This document shows positions 1 to 5,683 of a stretch of DNA of 6,856 nt, piece by piece. This DNA is from Candidatus Omnitrophica bacterium CG07_land_8_20_14_0_80_50_8 (GTDB lineage Bacteria; Omnitrophota; Gorgyraeia; 2-02-FULL-51-18). Every line of letters starts with the position of its first letter. Within the stretch, counting starts at the first letter, position 1. Location: positions 2,014 to 8,869 of the forward strand of contig PEWW01000048.1 in the NCBI GenBank assembly GCA_002779345.1, read 5' to 3'. The translations under genes were made by a program, and so were the position numbers. Under the pieces are notes generated by a model. It saw only the letters and a list, made by a program, of their open reading frames with translations, had not been told where the DNA came from and did not search any database.

Positions 1-52
1 AAAATTATCTATCAATTATCAAAATTAATAACCACTATACATTTATGCTATA

Positions 53-81
53 ATTGTAACATATATTCTGTTAATCGTCAA
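53..81 (-). promoter_or_regulatory. Sigma70-type promoter reading out of the window (leftward)
   Basis: On the minus strand TTGACG (81-76) is followed by 17 nt and TACAAT (58-53), with TGT immediately before the -10 (extended -10). Transcription would start near 46 and leave the window, so a further minus-strand gene probably begins beyond position 1. The -35 starts 5 nt after the stop of the TMTC-like gene. The surrounding 86 nt are AT-rich and show no clear terminator hairpin. Confidence 0.65.
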
Positions 82-86
82 ATTCG

Positions 87-2114
87 CTAGCTTGAAATAT
101 GTGCTTGAATTTCTTGTTGCGCCCTTTCAATTTCTTTCTTAAAGAGCGCTTGACCGGCCGATTGTTTCTCGAAATCGTCTCTATATTTCTCCAAATATTT
201 CTGGGCCTCGTCCCAGCGCGCTTGCATCACATAGGCCATTAGGATATAACCGCGGTCTGTGCGTTCAGAACCATAATAACGCGCGCTCACCACGCCCATG
301 AATTGATCAACGGGGGTCATTCCGCTAAGCAGACGAGCGACATCGCTGACCCAAAAAATATCGGGTTTCTTTTTGACAATTTCCGATAGATAAAATTTGG
401 CCATCGCGTCCCACTTCTGCCGGTAGGCCATGCGGACGACGGCTAAAGCAAGATTTCCTGATTCGGTCCGACTATCTTTGGTTATCGCAAGGCCTTTGTC
501 GGCCCACCGCTTCGCTTGATTCGGGTCGCCCAAAAGCTCCGAGGCCGCCATCAGACTCACATAGACGGCTTCGTCGGTTGGAGCAAGCCGTTGTGCCTTC
601 TCAAATGTTTCTCCGGCCTCTTTAGTCCTTCCCATCCTTAGATAGATCGCGCCCACGGCGAGAAGATGGTGATAATTATTGCGGCTGCACTCATAGGCTC
701 TCTTAAAATGCTCAAGCGCTTTCGGGTACTGGCCTTTTTGAGAGTACAGAGAACCCAATAGGTGATGTGTGACTTCCGAGTGCGGCTCCATGGCCTGGGC
801 CGCTCTTAGAAGCACGACGGCTTCCTCCCATCGCCCTTCCTCATTCGCGATGCGTCCGCTGTTTTGATATCCAAAATAGGCATAAATGGAATCGCTCCGT
901 GACAACAATTCATAATAGGTCGAAGGGTTGTTGTAAATCACATTTCTCTGCCAAGTTCTAAAACACAGGAAAGAAAAGAAAGGAATGTAGAGTATAAAAA
1001 AGACGGCGATTAGATTTTTTTTGTTTGATAAAAAAATATTTTTTAACAAACACGCCAAGAGGACGGTCAACCCGATCGCCGGCATATAGAGGTAATGCTC
1101 CGCCCATTCCGGATAAAAATGGATGATTTGACTGTACGGCAAAAGGCCCACGAGAAAAATATTTAATCCAAAAAAAGCGGACTCCTTTCTTCTCAGCGCG
1201 AAAAGCCAGGCAACCGACAGGCTCATCAACAGCAAAAGCATCAGGCCGGTCTTGGGGTCAAAGAAACGGTTTGCAAAATTTATGTTTAAGCTGAATTTAA
1301 ACGGCTCCGGAGCAACCAGCGCCTCCAGGTAGCTTAAGAAAGGCCCGCCCATTGAAAAAAAGCGGCGCGCTGCTTCAAGGGGCGGCCCCAACGGCGGGCC
1401 GGGCACGGGACAAAAATAATTTCTGAACACAAAAAAAGCCGCCGAAACAATCACGAAAGGAGCCAGTTGTCTGGCCATAACCTTCTTGCCGCTGCCGACA
1501 AAACAAAAATGCAGAATGAATAAATAAAAAGGCAGTAAAATTGAACTTTCCTTTGAAAAAAGCGCGAGTACATAACAGAAAAGCGCCCATCGGACACGGC
1601 GCCTTAGATAAAAAATCATCCCCGCTAACATGAAAAGTGTCCCTAAAAGATCTCCGCGGCTGGCCAAGTAAGTAACCGCCTCGGTATGCACGGTGTGAAC
1701 GCTGTATAGAAGGGTGGATAAAAAGGCGGCTGCGGCATGGTCCAAAATTCGAACCAGAAGCTTAAAAAGCCCCAGGCACACCAGACAATGTAAAGCGACG
1801 TTTGTCAGGTTGCAGCCCAACGGGTTTACTCCCCAAAAATGATAGTCCACCGCAAAGGTGGCCGAGGTCAGCGGCCGATAGTACTGGGTCCAGGAACCGC
1901 TGAAGCGCCCGTCGTTATAGAAATAACCGTTTTGAAAAAGCTTGGGAATTAGACTTAATTGCCGGATCAGGGGATTTCTTAAAACGATGTTTTGTTCATC
2001 GAACAGAAAATTATGGCCCAGGGAAACGCTGTACACACAAAACACCACCGCGCACAATAAAAGCGGAAAAATAAACTCGGCGTCTTTAAAAAAGAAAGGG
2101 GCCCTTGTTTTCAC
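87..2114 (-). CDS. TMTC-like GT-C-fold membrane protein with C-terminal TPR repeats
   Basis: Membrane protein of 675 residues from the GTG at 2114. The frame stays open to a GTG at 2141 (684 residues), but that codon lacks a spaced ribosome site. About ten membrane spans are visible: near 13-32, 100-123, 128-142, 153-171, 176-202, 216-231, 290-306, 313-331, 340-360 and 368-386. The first external loop carries FLFDE (36-40) followed by IVLRNP, then YYRPLT (78-83). Further on are HTEAVTYLASRGDLL (143-157), FSKES (186-190) and AEHYLYMPAIG (338-348). This order matches the eukaryotic TMTC O-mannosyltransferases, where an acidic pair in the first loop is thought to be catalytic. TPR-like helix pairs fill about 416-546, with a weaker one near 621-651. 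The inferred role is lipid-linked sugar transfer to an exported protein, with the TPRs outside the membrane as in TMTCs. Its place right after the pilin suggests the pilin as a possible substrate. Similar bacterial proteins are mostly annotated only as TPR proteins, so the function stays open. Confidence 0.85.
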   Translation of the reverse strand: MKTRAPFFFKDAEFIFPLLLCAVVFCVYSVSLGHNFLFDEQNIVLRNPLIRQLSLIPKLFQNGYFYNDGRFSGSWTQYYRPLTSATFAVDYHFWGVNPLGCNLTNVALHCLVCLGLFKLLVRILDHAAAAFLSTLLYSVHTVHTEAVTYLASRGDLLGTLFMLAGMIFYLRRRVRWALFCYVLALFSKESSILLPFYLFILHFCFVGSGKKVMARQLAPFVIVSAAFFVFRNYFCPVPGPPLGPPLEAARRFFSMGGPFLSYLEALVAPEPFKFSLNINFANRFFDPKTGLMLLLLMSLSVAWLFALRRKESAFFGLNIFLVGLLPYSQIIHFYPEWAEHYLYMPAIGLTVLLACLLKNIFLSNKKNLIAVFFILYIPFFSFLCFRTWQRNVIYNNPSTYYELLSRSDSIYAYFGYQNSGRIANEEGRWEEAVVLLRAAQAMEPHSEVTHHLLGSLYSQKGQYPKALEHFKRAYECSRNNYHHLLAVGAIYLRMGRTKEAGETFEKAQRLAPTDEAVYVSLMAASELLGDPNQAKRWADKGLAITKDSRTESGNLALAVVRMAYRQKWDAMAKFYLSEIVKKKPDIFWVSDVARLLSGMTPVDQFMGVVSARYYGSERTDRGYILMAYVMQARWDEAQKYLEKYRDDFEKQSAGQALFKKEIERAQQEIQAHISS

Positions 2115-2127
2115 AAGGGCCCCCTTT
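2088..2127 (-). terminator. Strong intrinsic terminator after the pilin gene
   Basis: Read on the minus strand, AAAGGGGGCCCTTGT pairs with ACAAGGGCCCCTTT: 11 uninterrupted base pairs (2123-2113 with 2098-2108), one bulged base (2124), then 3 A-T pairs. The loop is GAAA (2112-2109), a GNRA tetraloop. The stem runs directly into the T-rich tract TTTCTTTTTT (2097-2088). This is a textbook rho-independent terminator 32 nt after the pilin stop. It overlaps the start codon and putative ribosome binding site of the next gene. Confidence 0.9.
2120..2126 (-). promoter_or_regulatory. Putative Shine-Dalgarno of the TMTC-like gene, inside the terminator stem
   Basis: AAGGGGG on the minus strand lies 5 nt upstream of the GTG at 2114. 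Its G residues form the 5' arm of the terminator stem, so the site would be masked whenever the hairpin forms. It decides the start chosen for the following gene: the longer frame's GTG at 2141 has only an AAGG directly abutting it, with no usable spacing. Confidence 0.5.
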
Positions 2128-2158
2128 GAAGAACGATCCACCCTTACGCGATCACGCG

Positions 2159-2524
2159 TTAGGATACTACATGGGCAGTATCAATGTTGCAGGCCGGACT
2201 GTCGCTGACCGCGTTGATGTCGTAGCTGGTGGCGAACACCTTCGTCGAATCCGAAGGACACCACACGGACGCAGTACCGCCTTTTAGATAAGCGGAAATC
2301 TCAGCCGCGGTCAATACGCTGGTATCCGCGTAGTTGTTCTCCATGGCAGATTGGTCTTTTGCGGCCTGTATGAGTCGCAGGTTATTGATACACGAATTCC
2401 TTCGCGCATTGGTTCTGGCCTGCACGAAATTAGGAACCGCAATTGCGGCTAAGAGACCGATGATCGCGACCACAATCATGATTTCCACGAGAGTGAAACC
2501 CATTGCATTTTTGGCTATCTTCAT
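2159..2524 (-). CDS. Short type IV prepilin / pseudopilin
   Basis: Prepilin of 121 residues, the structural subunit polymerised by the PilB/PilC machinery encoded upstream. The leader MKIAKNAMG ends in Gly9, followed by FTLVEIMIVVAIIGLLAAIA. This is the class III prepilin signature, with cleavage between G9 and F10 and Glu at mature position +5, so the mature protein is about 112 residues. The hydrophobic helix (10-30) ends at Pro31, as in most pilins. The next segment, with C45 in NSCINNLR and then IQAAKDQSAMEN, matches the conserved helix of short pilins I associate with PVC-group bacteria. The C-terminal part carries C89 (WCPSD) and C112 (PACNID), a likely disulfide pair, and ends in HVVS. 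The ATG at 2524 has AAGGAG 8 nt upstream. It has its own promoter (2732-2704) and is followed 32 nt later by an intrinsic terminator, so it is probably monocistronic and abundant. Major pilin versus pseudopilin (GspG-like) cannot be decided from this window. Confidence 0.95.
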   Translation of the reverse strand: MKIAKNAMGFTLVEIMIVVAIIGLLAAIAVPNFVQARTNARRNSCINNLRLIQAAKDQSAMENNYADTSVLTAAEISAYLKGGTASVWCPSDSTKVFATSYDINAVSDSPACNIDTAHVVS

Positions 2525-2532
2525 TGTAGGTA

Positions 2533-2538
2533 CTCCTT
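2533..2538 (-). promoter_or_regulatory. Shine-Dalgarno site of the pilin gene
   Basis: AAGGAG on the minus strand, 8 nt before the pilin ATG at 2524. It is the strongest ribosome binding site in the window and fixes the pilin start. It lies just after a small CCCAG/CTGGG hairpin (2563-2546) and is itself unpaired in the simplest fold. Confidence 0.85.
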
Positions 2539-2598
2539 TTTATGCCCCAGATAAAAAACTGGGCGCCGGTGAAATTGAACCTGATAACGGACGTTGCC

Positions 2599-2606
2599 TA
2601 GAGGAA
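2599..2606 (-). repeat. 3' arm of the 8-bp inverted repeat in the pilin leader
   Basis: TTCCTCTA on the minus strand is the exact reverse complement of the 5' arm at 2652-2645. Its last three bases are also part of CTAGGC (2601-2596), which can instead pair imperfectly with GCCCAG at 2564-2559. The two structures therefore compete. Confidence 0.5.
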
Positions 2607-2644
2607 GCGCTCTTTATGGTATTTTAGGATGGCGTTTTATTCTT

Positions 2645-2652
2645 TTCCTCTA
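2645..2652 (-). repeat. 5' arm of an 8-bp inverted repeat in the pilin leader
   Basis: TAGAGGAA on the minus strand pairs perfectly with TTCCTCTA at 2606-2599. The stem can be extended outward by two G-U pairs and one G-C pair. The 38-nt interior shows only a weak 3-bp CGC/GCG possibility. The repeat lies wholly inside the predicted pilin leader. Confidence 0.5.
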
Positions 2653-2703
2653 AACCTATAATAACCTATCTACCTATTATCAAGTTCCCCTTTATTTAAG
2701 CAG

Positions 2704-2732
2704 AGTATAGCATAATCAACGCCGTTTGTCAA
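2704..2732 (-). promoter_or_regulatory. Near-consensus sigma70-type promoter for the pilin gene
   Basis: On the minus strand a perfect -35 TTGACA (2732-2727) is followed by exactly 17 nt and a -10 TATACT (2709-2704). The -10 is preceded by TGC, giving an extended -10 (TGnTATACT). The -35 begins only 4 nt after the pilC stop. The predicted start of transcription is near 2697. The strength of the match fits high-level expression of a structural pilin independent of the upstream ATPase/PilC operon. Confidence 0.85.
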
Positions 2733-2736
2733 ATTT

Positions 2737-3951
2737 TTAGTTTGAGGCTAGACTGGACAATTTAAATATCGGTAGAAACATACAAATAACGATGGTGCCG
2801 ATGACGATGCCTAGAAAAGCGATCACCAGAGGCTCTATAAGGCTCGTGATCCCCGAAACGGCGGCATCCACCTGGTCATCGTAAAAGTCCGCTATCTTAG
2901 AAAGCATCTTTTCCAGCTCACCGGTCTGTTCGCCGACAGAAATCATGCGGCACACCAACGGTGGGAAAACCTTGCTTTCCGCCAACGGATTAGTGATGTT
3001 CTCCCCTTCGCGGATGCTGGTGCGTACCTTATTCACGGCATTTTCGATCACTTTGTTGCCGGCTGTCTTTCCCACGATCTCAAGCGCCGATAGGATCGGG
3101 ACGCCGCTTTTGACAAGTGTTGAAAGCGTGCGTGAAAACTTGCTCACCGCGACTTTTTTAAAAATCACGCCAAAAACCGGCATGTTGAGTTTGAAATGGT
3201 CAAACATCAGTGTGCCCTTATCCGTGTGTAGGAAACGACGGAGCAAAAACACACCGCCAACAACCCCTCCGGCCCATACCAGAAAAAAATTGATCAAAAA
3301 ATGGCTGATGGTGATTAGGATTTGCGTGGGCATAGGCAGTTTGCCGCCAAAATCGGCAAAAATAGATTCAAATACAGGAACCACCTTCGTCATCAAAACT
3401 AGGGTAATCAACACCGCCATGAGGCTGACGACCGTCGGATACGTCAGCGCGGATTTCACTTTTCTCGCCAACGAATCTGTTTTCTCAAGATAGGCGGCCA
3501 GACGCTCCATGATATCATCCAACGCGCCGCTCGATTCACCGGCTTTGACCATGTTGATAAAAAGCGGCGAGAACGCGTTGGGATGTTTGGCTAACGCTTC
3601 GTTAAAACTGACGCCGGTAGACACCTGCTTCTTCACGTCCGCGATGATGGCTTTGAAACCGGCGTCCTCGATCTGCTCGGACAGGATCTCCAATCCCTGC
3701 AACAGAGGGATGCCGCTGTCGATCATGGTCGCCAATTGCCTGGCGAAAAGCACCAACTCGCTCAGCTTGATCTTTCTGCCCCGGTTGATCCGGATAACCT
3801 TCCGCTCTTTTTTTACCTCAGGTTTGACCGAAATAATGACAAGTTCGCGTTTTCTCAGCAGATTGATCAGCGCGCGCTCGTCCGGTGATTCCTCAACGCC
3901 CGTGACTTCGCGCCCGGCCTTGTCCTTCGCGGTGTATCGGTAATGAGCCAT
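2737..3951 (-). CDS. pilC: PilC/GspF inner-membrane platform protein
   Basis: Polytopic inner-membrane protein of 404 residues, the standard PilC/GspF length. In this family it is the platform that couples ATPase motion to extraction and polymerisation of pilins. The start MAHYRYTAKDKAGREVTG is the characteristic N-terminal signature. Two T2SF domains are visible, about 64-190 and 266-390. Each opens with a matching segment (FARQLATMIDSGIPLLQGLE at 69-88; FSRTLSTLVKSGVPILSALE at 272-291) and each contains a GE-x-(S/T)-G-x-L motif (138-144 and 340-346). Membrane spans are near 170-195, 210-236 and 367-394; the last contains the conserved IEPLVIAFLGIVIG run. The ATG at 3951 is preceded by GAGG (3964-3961) with a 9-nt gap and sits 1 nt after the ATPase stop, so it belongs to that operon. 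No terminator is visible after its TAA; the pilin promoter begins 4 nt further on, so some read-through into the pilin gene is possible. gspF would be the name in a type II secretion context. Confidence 0.96.
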   Translation of the reverse strand: MAHYRYTAKDKAGREVTGVEESPDERALINLLRKRELVIISVKPEVKKERKVIRINRGRKIKLSELVLFARQLATMIDSGIPLLQGLEILSEQIEDAGFKAIIADVKKQVSTGVSFNEALAKHPNAFSPLFINMVKAGESSGALDDIMERLAAYLEKTDSLARKVKSALTYPTVVSLMAVLITLVLMTKVVPVFESIFADFGGKLPMPTQILITISHFLINFFLVWAGGVVGGVFLLRRFLHTDKGTLMFDHFKLNMPVFGVIFKKVAVSKFSRTLSTLVKSGVPILSALEIVGKTAGNKVIENAVNKVRTSIREGENITNPLAESKVFPPLVCRMISVGEQTGELEKMLSKIADFYDDQVDAAVSGITSLIEPLVIAFLGIVIGTIVICMFLPIFKLSSLASN

Positions 3952-3952
3952 G

Positions 3953-5683
3953 CTATTCGTCCTCAGCGGTTACGCGGATCACTTCATCGAGCGTGGTGTC
4001 TCCGCGGGCAAATTTCTTTAAAGCGTCTTCCCTCAAGGTCGACATGTGGTTATGTTGGGTCGCGTACTCTTTAAGTTCATAGGCGGACGCCTTCTTTACC
4101 ACCAAATCCCTGAGTTTATCATCAATCACCAAAGTTTCCAAAATACCCATGCGCCCGTAATAGCCGGTTTGATTGCATTTGTCACAGCCTTTGCCTTTAA
4201 AATAAATCCGTTTGGAAACATCCGGCGCCATTTTTTCCATCGAAACATTCATCCGGTCAAAAATCGCTTTAGGAATTTCTATCGGCTCTTTGCAATTCGG
4301 ACAGACCCGGCGGCAGAGTCTCTGCGCCGCCACCAACACGACGCTTGAGGCGATCAAAAAAGGCTCGACCCCCATATCGATCAGACGCGTCATGGCGCCT
4401 GCCGCGTCGTTGGTGTGAAGCGTGCTTAACACCATCTGTCCGGTCAACGAGGCCTTGATCGCGATATCCGCCGTCTCGGAATCGCGGGTTTCTCCGATCA
4501 TGACCACGTCCGGGCTTTGTCTTAATATGGCCCTTAGACCGCTGGCGAAATCAAGTCCTACCTCGGGTTTTATCTGAATCTGCGTGATCCCCTTCACCTG
4601 GTATTCGATCGGATCTTCGATGCTGATGATATTTTTCTCCGGCGTGTTCAACTGATTTAAGATCGAATACAGCGTCGTGGATTTTCCGCTCCCGGTCGGA
4701 CCCGTGATCAAGATCATGCCAAACGGCTTCTCGACCGCCGATTTGAACGCCGCAAGCGTCTCAGGCATAAAACCTAAGCGGTCCAGCCCGATCGTCAACG
4801 AGCCCTTATCCAATATTCGCATGACTACTTTATTCCCGAAATGGACCGGCAGGATCGAGACGCGCAGATCGATCTCTTTATCCCCAAGCGTGATTTTACA
4901 CCGGCCGTCCTGCGGCAGTCTGTTTTCGGTGATATCCATTCTTGACATGATCTTGATGCGCGTCAACAAGGCGTTCTGATTTTTTTTGGCCACCGGCGGC
5001 GCTTCGGCCAAATTTCCGTCGATGCGGTAGCGAACACGGACCGTATGCTCAAAGGGCTCAATATGAATATCGCTGGCTCTTCTTTTCAACGCCTCGCTTA
5101 AGATCCCGTCGAATAATTTAACGATCGGCGCGGCGGCAATATCGCCGATCGCGTACGAGGCGTCCAGGTCGTCTTCGCGCTTTTTACCGGCTCCCGCCAG
5201 CGCGGCGGCAGTTCTCATTGCGGCGCTTGGGTCTTTTTCTTTGGCGGGCGCCTTATAAAGCCTGTCCAACGCCGCCTCGATATCCTTTTCGTCCGCGATG
5301 ACGCATTCGAGTTCATTTTTCTTAACGAACGCTTCGTCATCGACAGCTAAAATATTAAAAGGGTCCGACATCGCCAGTTTCAGTATCTCGCCATTTTTAG
5401 CGATCGGCACAATGTGATATTTTCTGGCTTGTTTCTCGGGGACGATGCTCGCGATGAACGGGTTGATCCGAGTTTCAGCCAAGTTAACGAGCGGAATTTT
5501 GAGTTCCACGTTCAGAAGCGCCAAAATTTCTTTTTCCGTTAAAAACCCCATTTTTACGAATATATCCCTGAGCCTTCCCTTTTCCTCTTTGGCATACATG
5601 GTCAGGGCCGTCTGCACATCGGCTTCGCTGATATGTTTGGTATTTTTTAATACTTCACGGATCGTTTCGCTTAGGTTTTTCAT
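3953..5683 (-). CDS. pilB: PilB/GspE-type pilus assembly ATPase, complete
   Basis: Complete 576-residue assembly ATPase, close to the usual PilB/GspE length of 550-580. Residues about 20-145 form the MshEN/GspE_N-type region. An Ala/Lys/Asp-rich linker (about 144-180) follows, then the ATPase core. Visible motifs are SDIHIEP (204-210), Walker A GPTGSGKST (328-336), Asp-box IEDPIE (355-360), Walker B VVMIGE (393-398), and STLHTND with H423. A zinc-type tetracysteine is at C461, C464, C500 and C503. The role, from family knowledge, is cytoplasmic ATP hydrolysis that drives insertion of pilin subunits at the PilC base. The ATG at 5683 is preceded by AGGAAG (5696-5691) with a 7-nt gap and overlaps the stop of the upstream paralogue by 4 nt. 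The PilC start lies 1 nt after its stop. The core aligns with the upstream copy without gaps by eye but is clearly diverged, so this is an old paralogue pair. The symbol is by family; gspE is the alternative if the system is type II secretion. Confidence 0.95.
   Translation of the reverse strand: MKNLSETIREVLKNTKHISEADVQTALTMYAKEEKGRLRDIFVKMGFLTEKEILALLNVELKIPLVNLAETRINPFIASIVPEKQARKYHIVPIAKNGEILKLAMSDPFNILAVDDEAFVKKNELECVIADEKDIEAALDRLYKAPAKEKDPSAAMRTAAALAGAGKKREDDLDASYAIGDIAAAPIVKLFDGILSEALKRRASDIHIEPFEHTVRVRYRIDGNLAEAPPVAKKNQNALLTRIKIMSRMDITENRLPQDGRCKITLGDKEIDLRVSILPVHFGNKVVMRILDKGSLTIGLDRLGFMPETLAAFKSAVEKPFGMILITGPTGSGKSTTLYSILNQLNTPEKNIISIEDPIEYQVKGITQIQIKPEVGLDFASGLRAILRQSPDVVMIGETRDSETADIAIKASLTGQMVLSTLHTNDAAGAMTRLIDMGVEPFLIASSVVLVAAQRLCRRVCPNCKEPIEIPKAIFDRMNVSMEKMAPDVSKRIYFKGKGCDKCNQTGYYGRMGILETLVIDDKLRDLVVKKASAYELKEYATQHNHMSTLREDALKKFARGDTTLDEVIRVTAEDE

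Larger units (their letters stand above)
2525..2736 (-). promoter_or_regulatory. Intergenic region and long structured leader of the pilin gene
   Basis: This 212-nt stretch has no plausible gene. It holds the pilin promoter and then, if transcription starts near 2697, a 5' untranslated leader of about 170 nt, long for such a small gene. Seen in the minus-strand sequence: three ATAGGT hexamers (2677-2672, 2669-2664, 2659-2654); an 8-bp perfect inverted repeat TAGAGGAA / TTCCTCTA (2652-2645 with 2606-2599) enclosing 38 nt; and a hairpin CCCAG / CTGGG (2563-2559 with 2550-2546) ending about 8 nt before the Shine-Dalgarno sequence. I compared it mentally with the c-di-GMP-I (GEMM) riboswitch, which often precedes pilus genes, and did not find its GGCAAACC / GACGCAAAG signatures. 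A regulatory function is inferred, not shown. Confidence 0.5.

Noticed and set aside
46..54. A perfect extended -10 (TGCTATAAT) on the plus strand
   Set aside because: The matching -35 position (26-31, TAATAA) is poor and no plus-strand gene follows; the overlapping minus-strand promoter has both boxes at 17-nt spacing and the right orientation for gene order.
1375..1590. A 71-codon minus-strand frame inside the TMTC-like gene
   Set aside because: It is out of frame with, and fully contained in, a well-supported membrane protein gene, and shows no signature of its own.
2139..2141. GTG at 2141 as the start of the TMTC-like protein
   Set aside because: The only purine-rich site (AAGG) abuts the codon with no spacing, and the extra nine residues look like a by-product of the terminator arm; GTG at 2114 with AAGGGGG 5 nt upstream is preferred, though not proven.
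1942..2627. Several short open frames on the plus strand opposite the pilin and the TMTC-like gene
   Set aside because: They lie antisense to well-supported genes, have low-complexity translations with no recognisable domain, and lack convincing ribosome sites.
2945..3943. Plus-strand open frames opposite pilC
   Set aside because: They are shadows of the strongly conserved PilC frame and match no known protein features.
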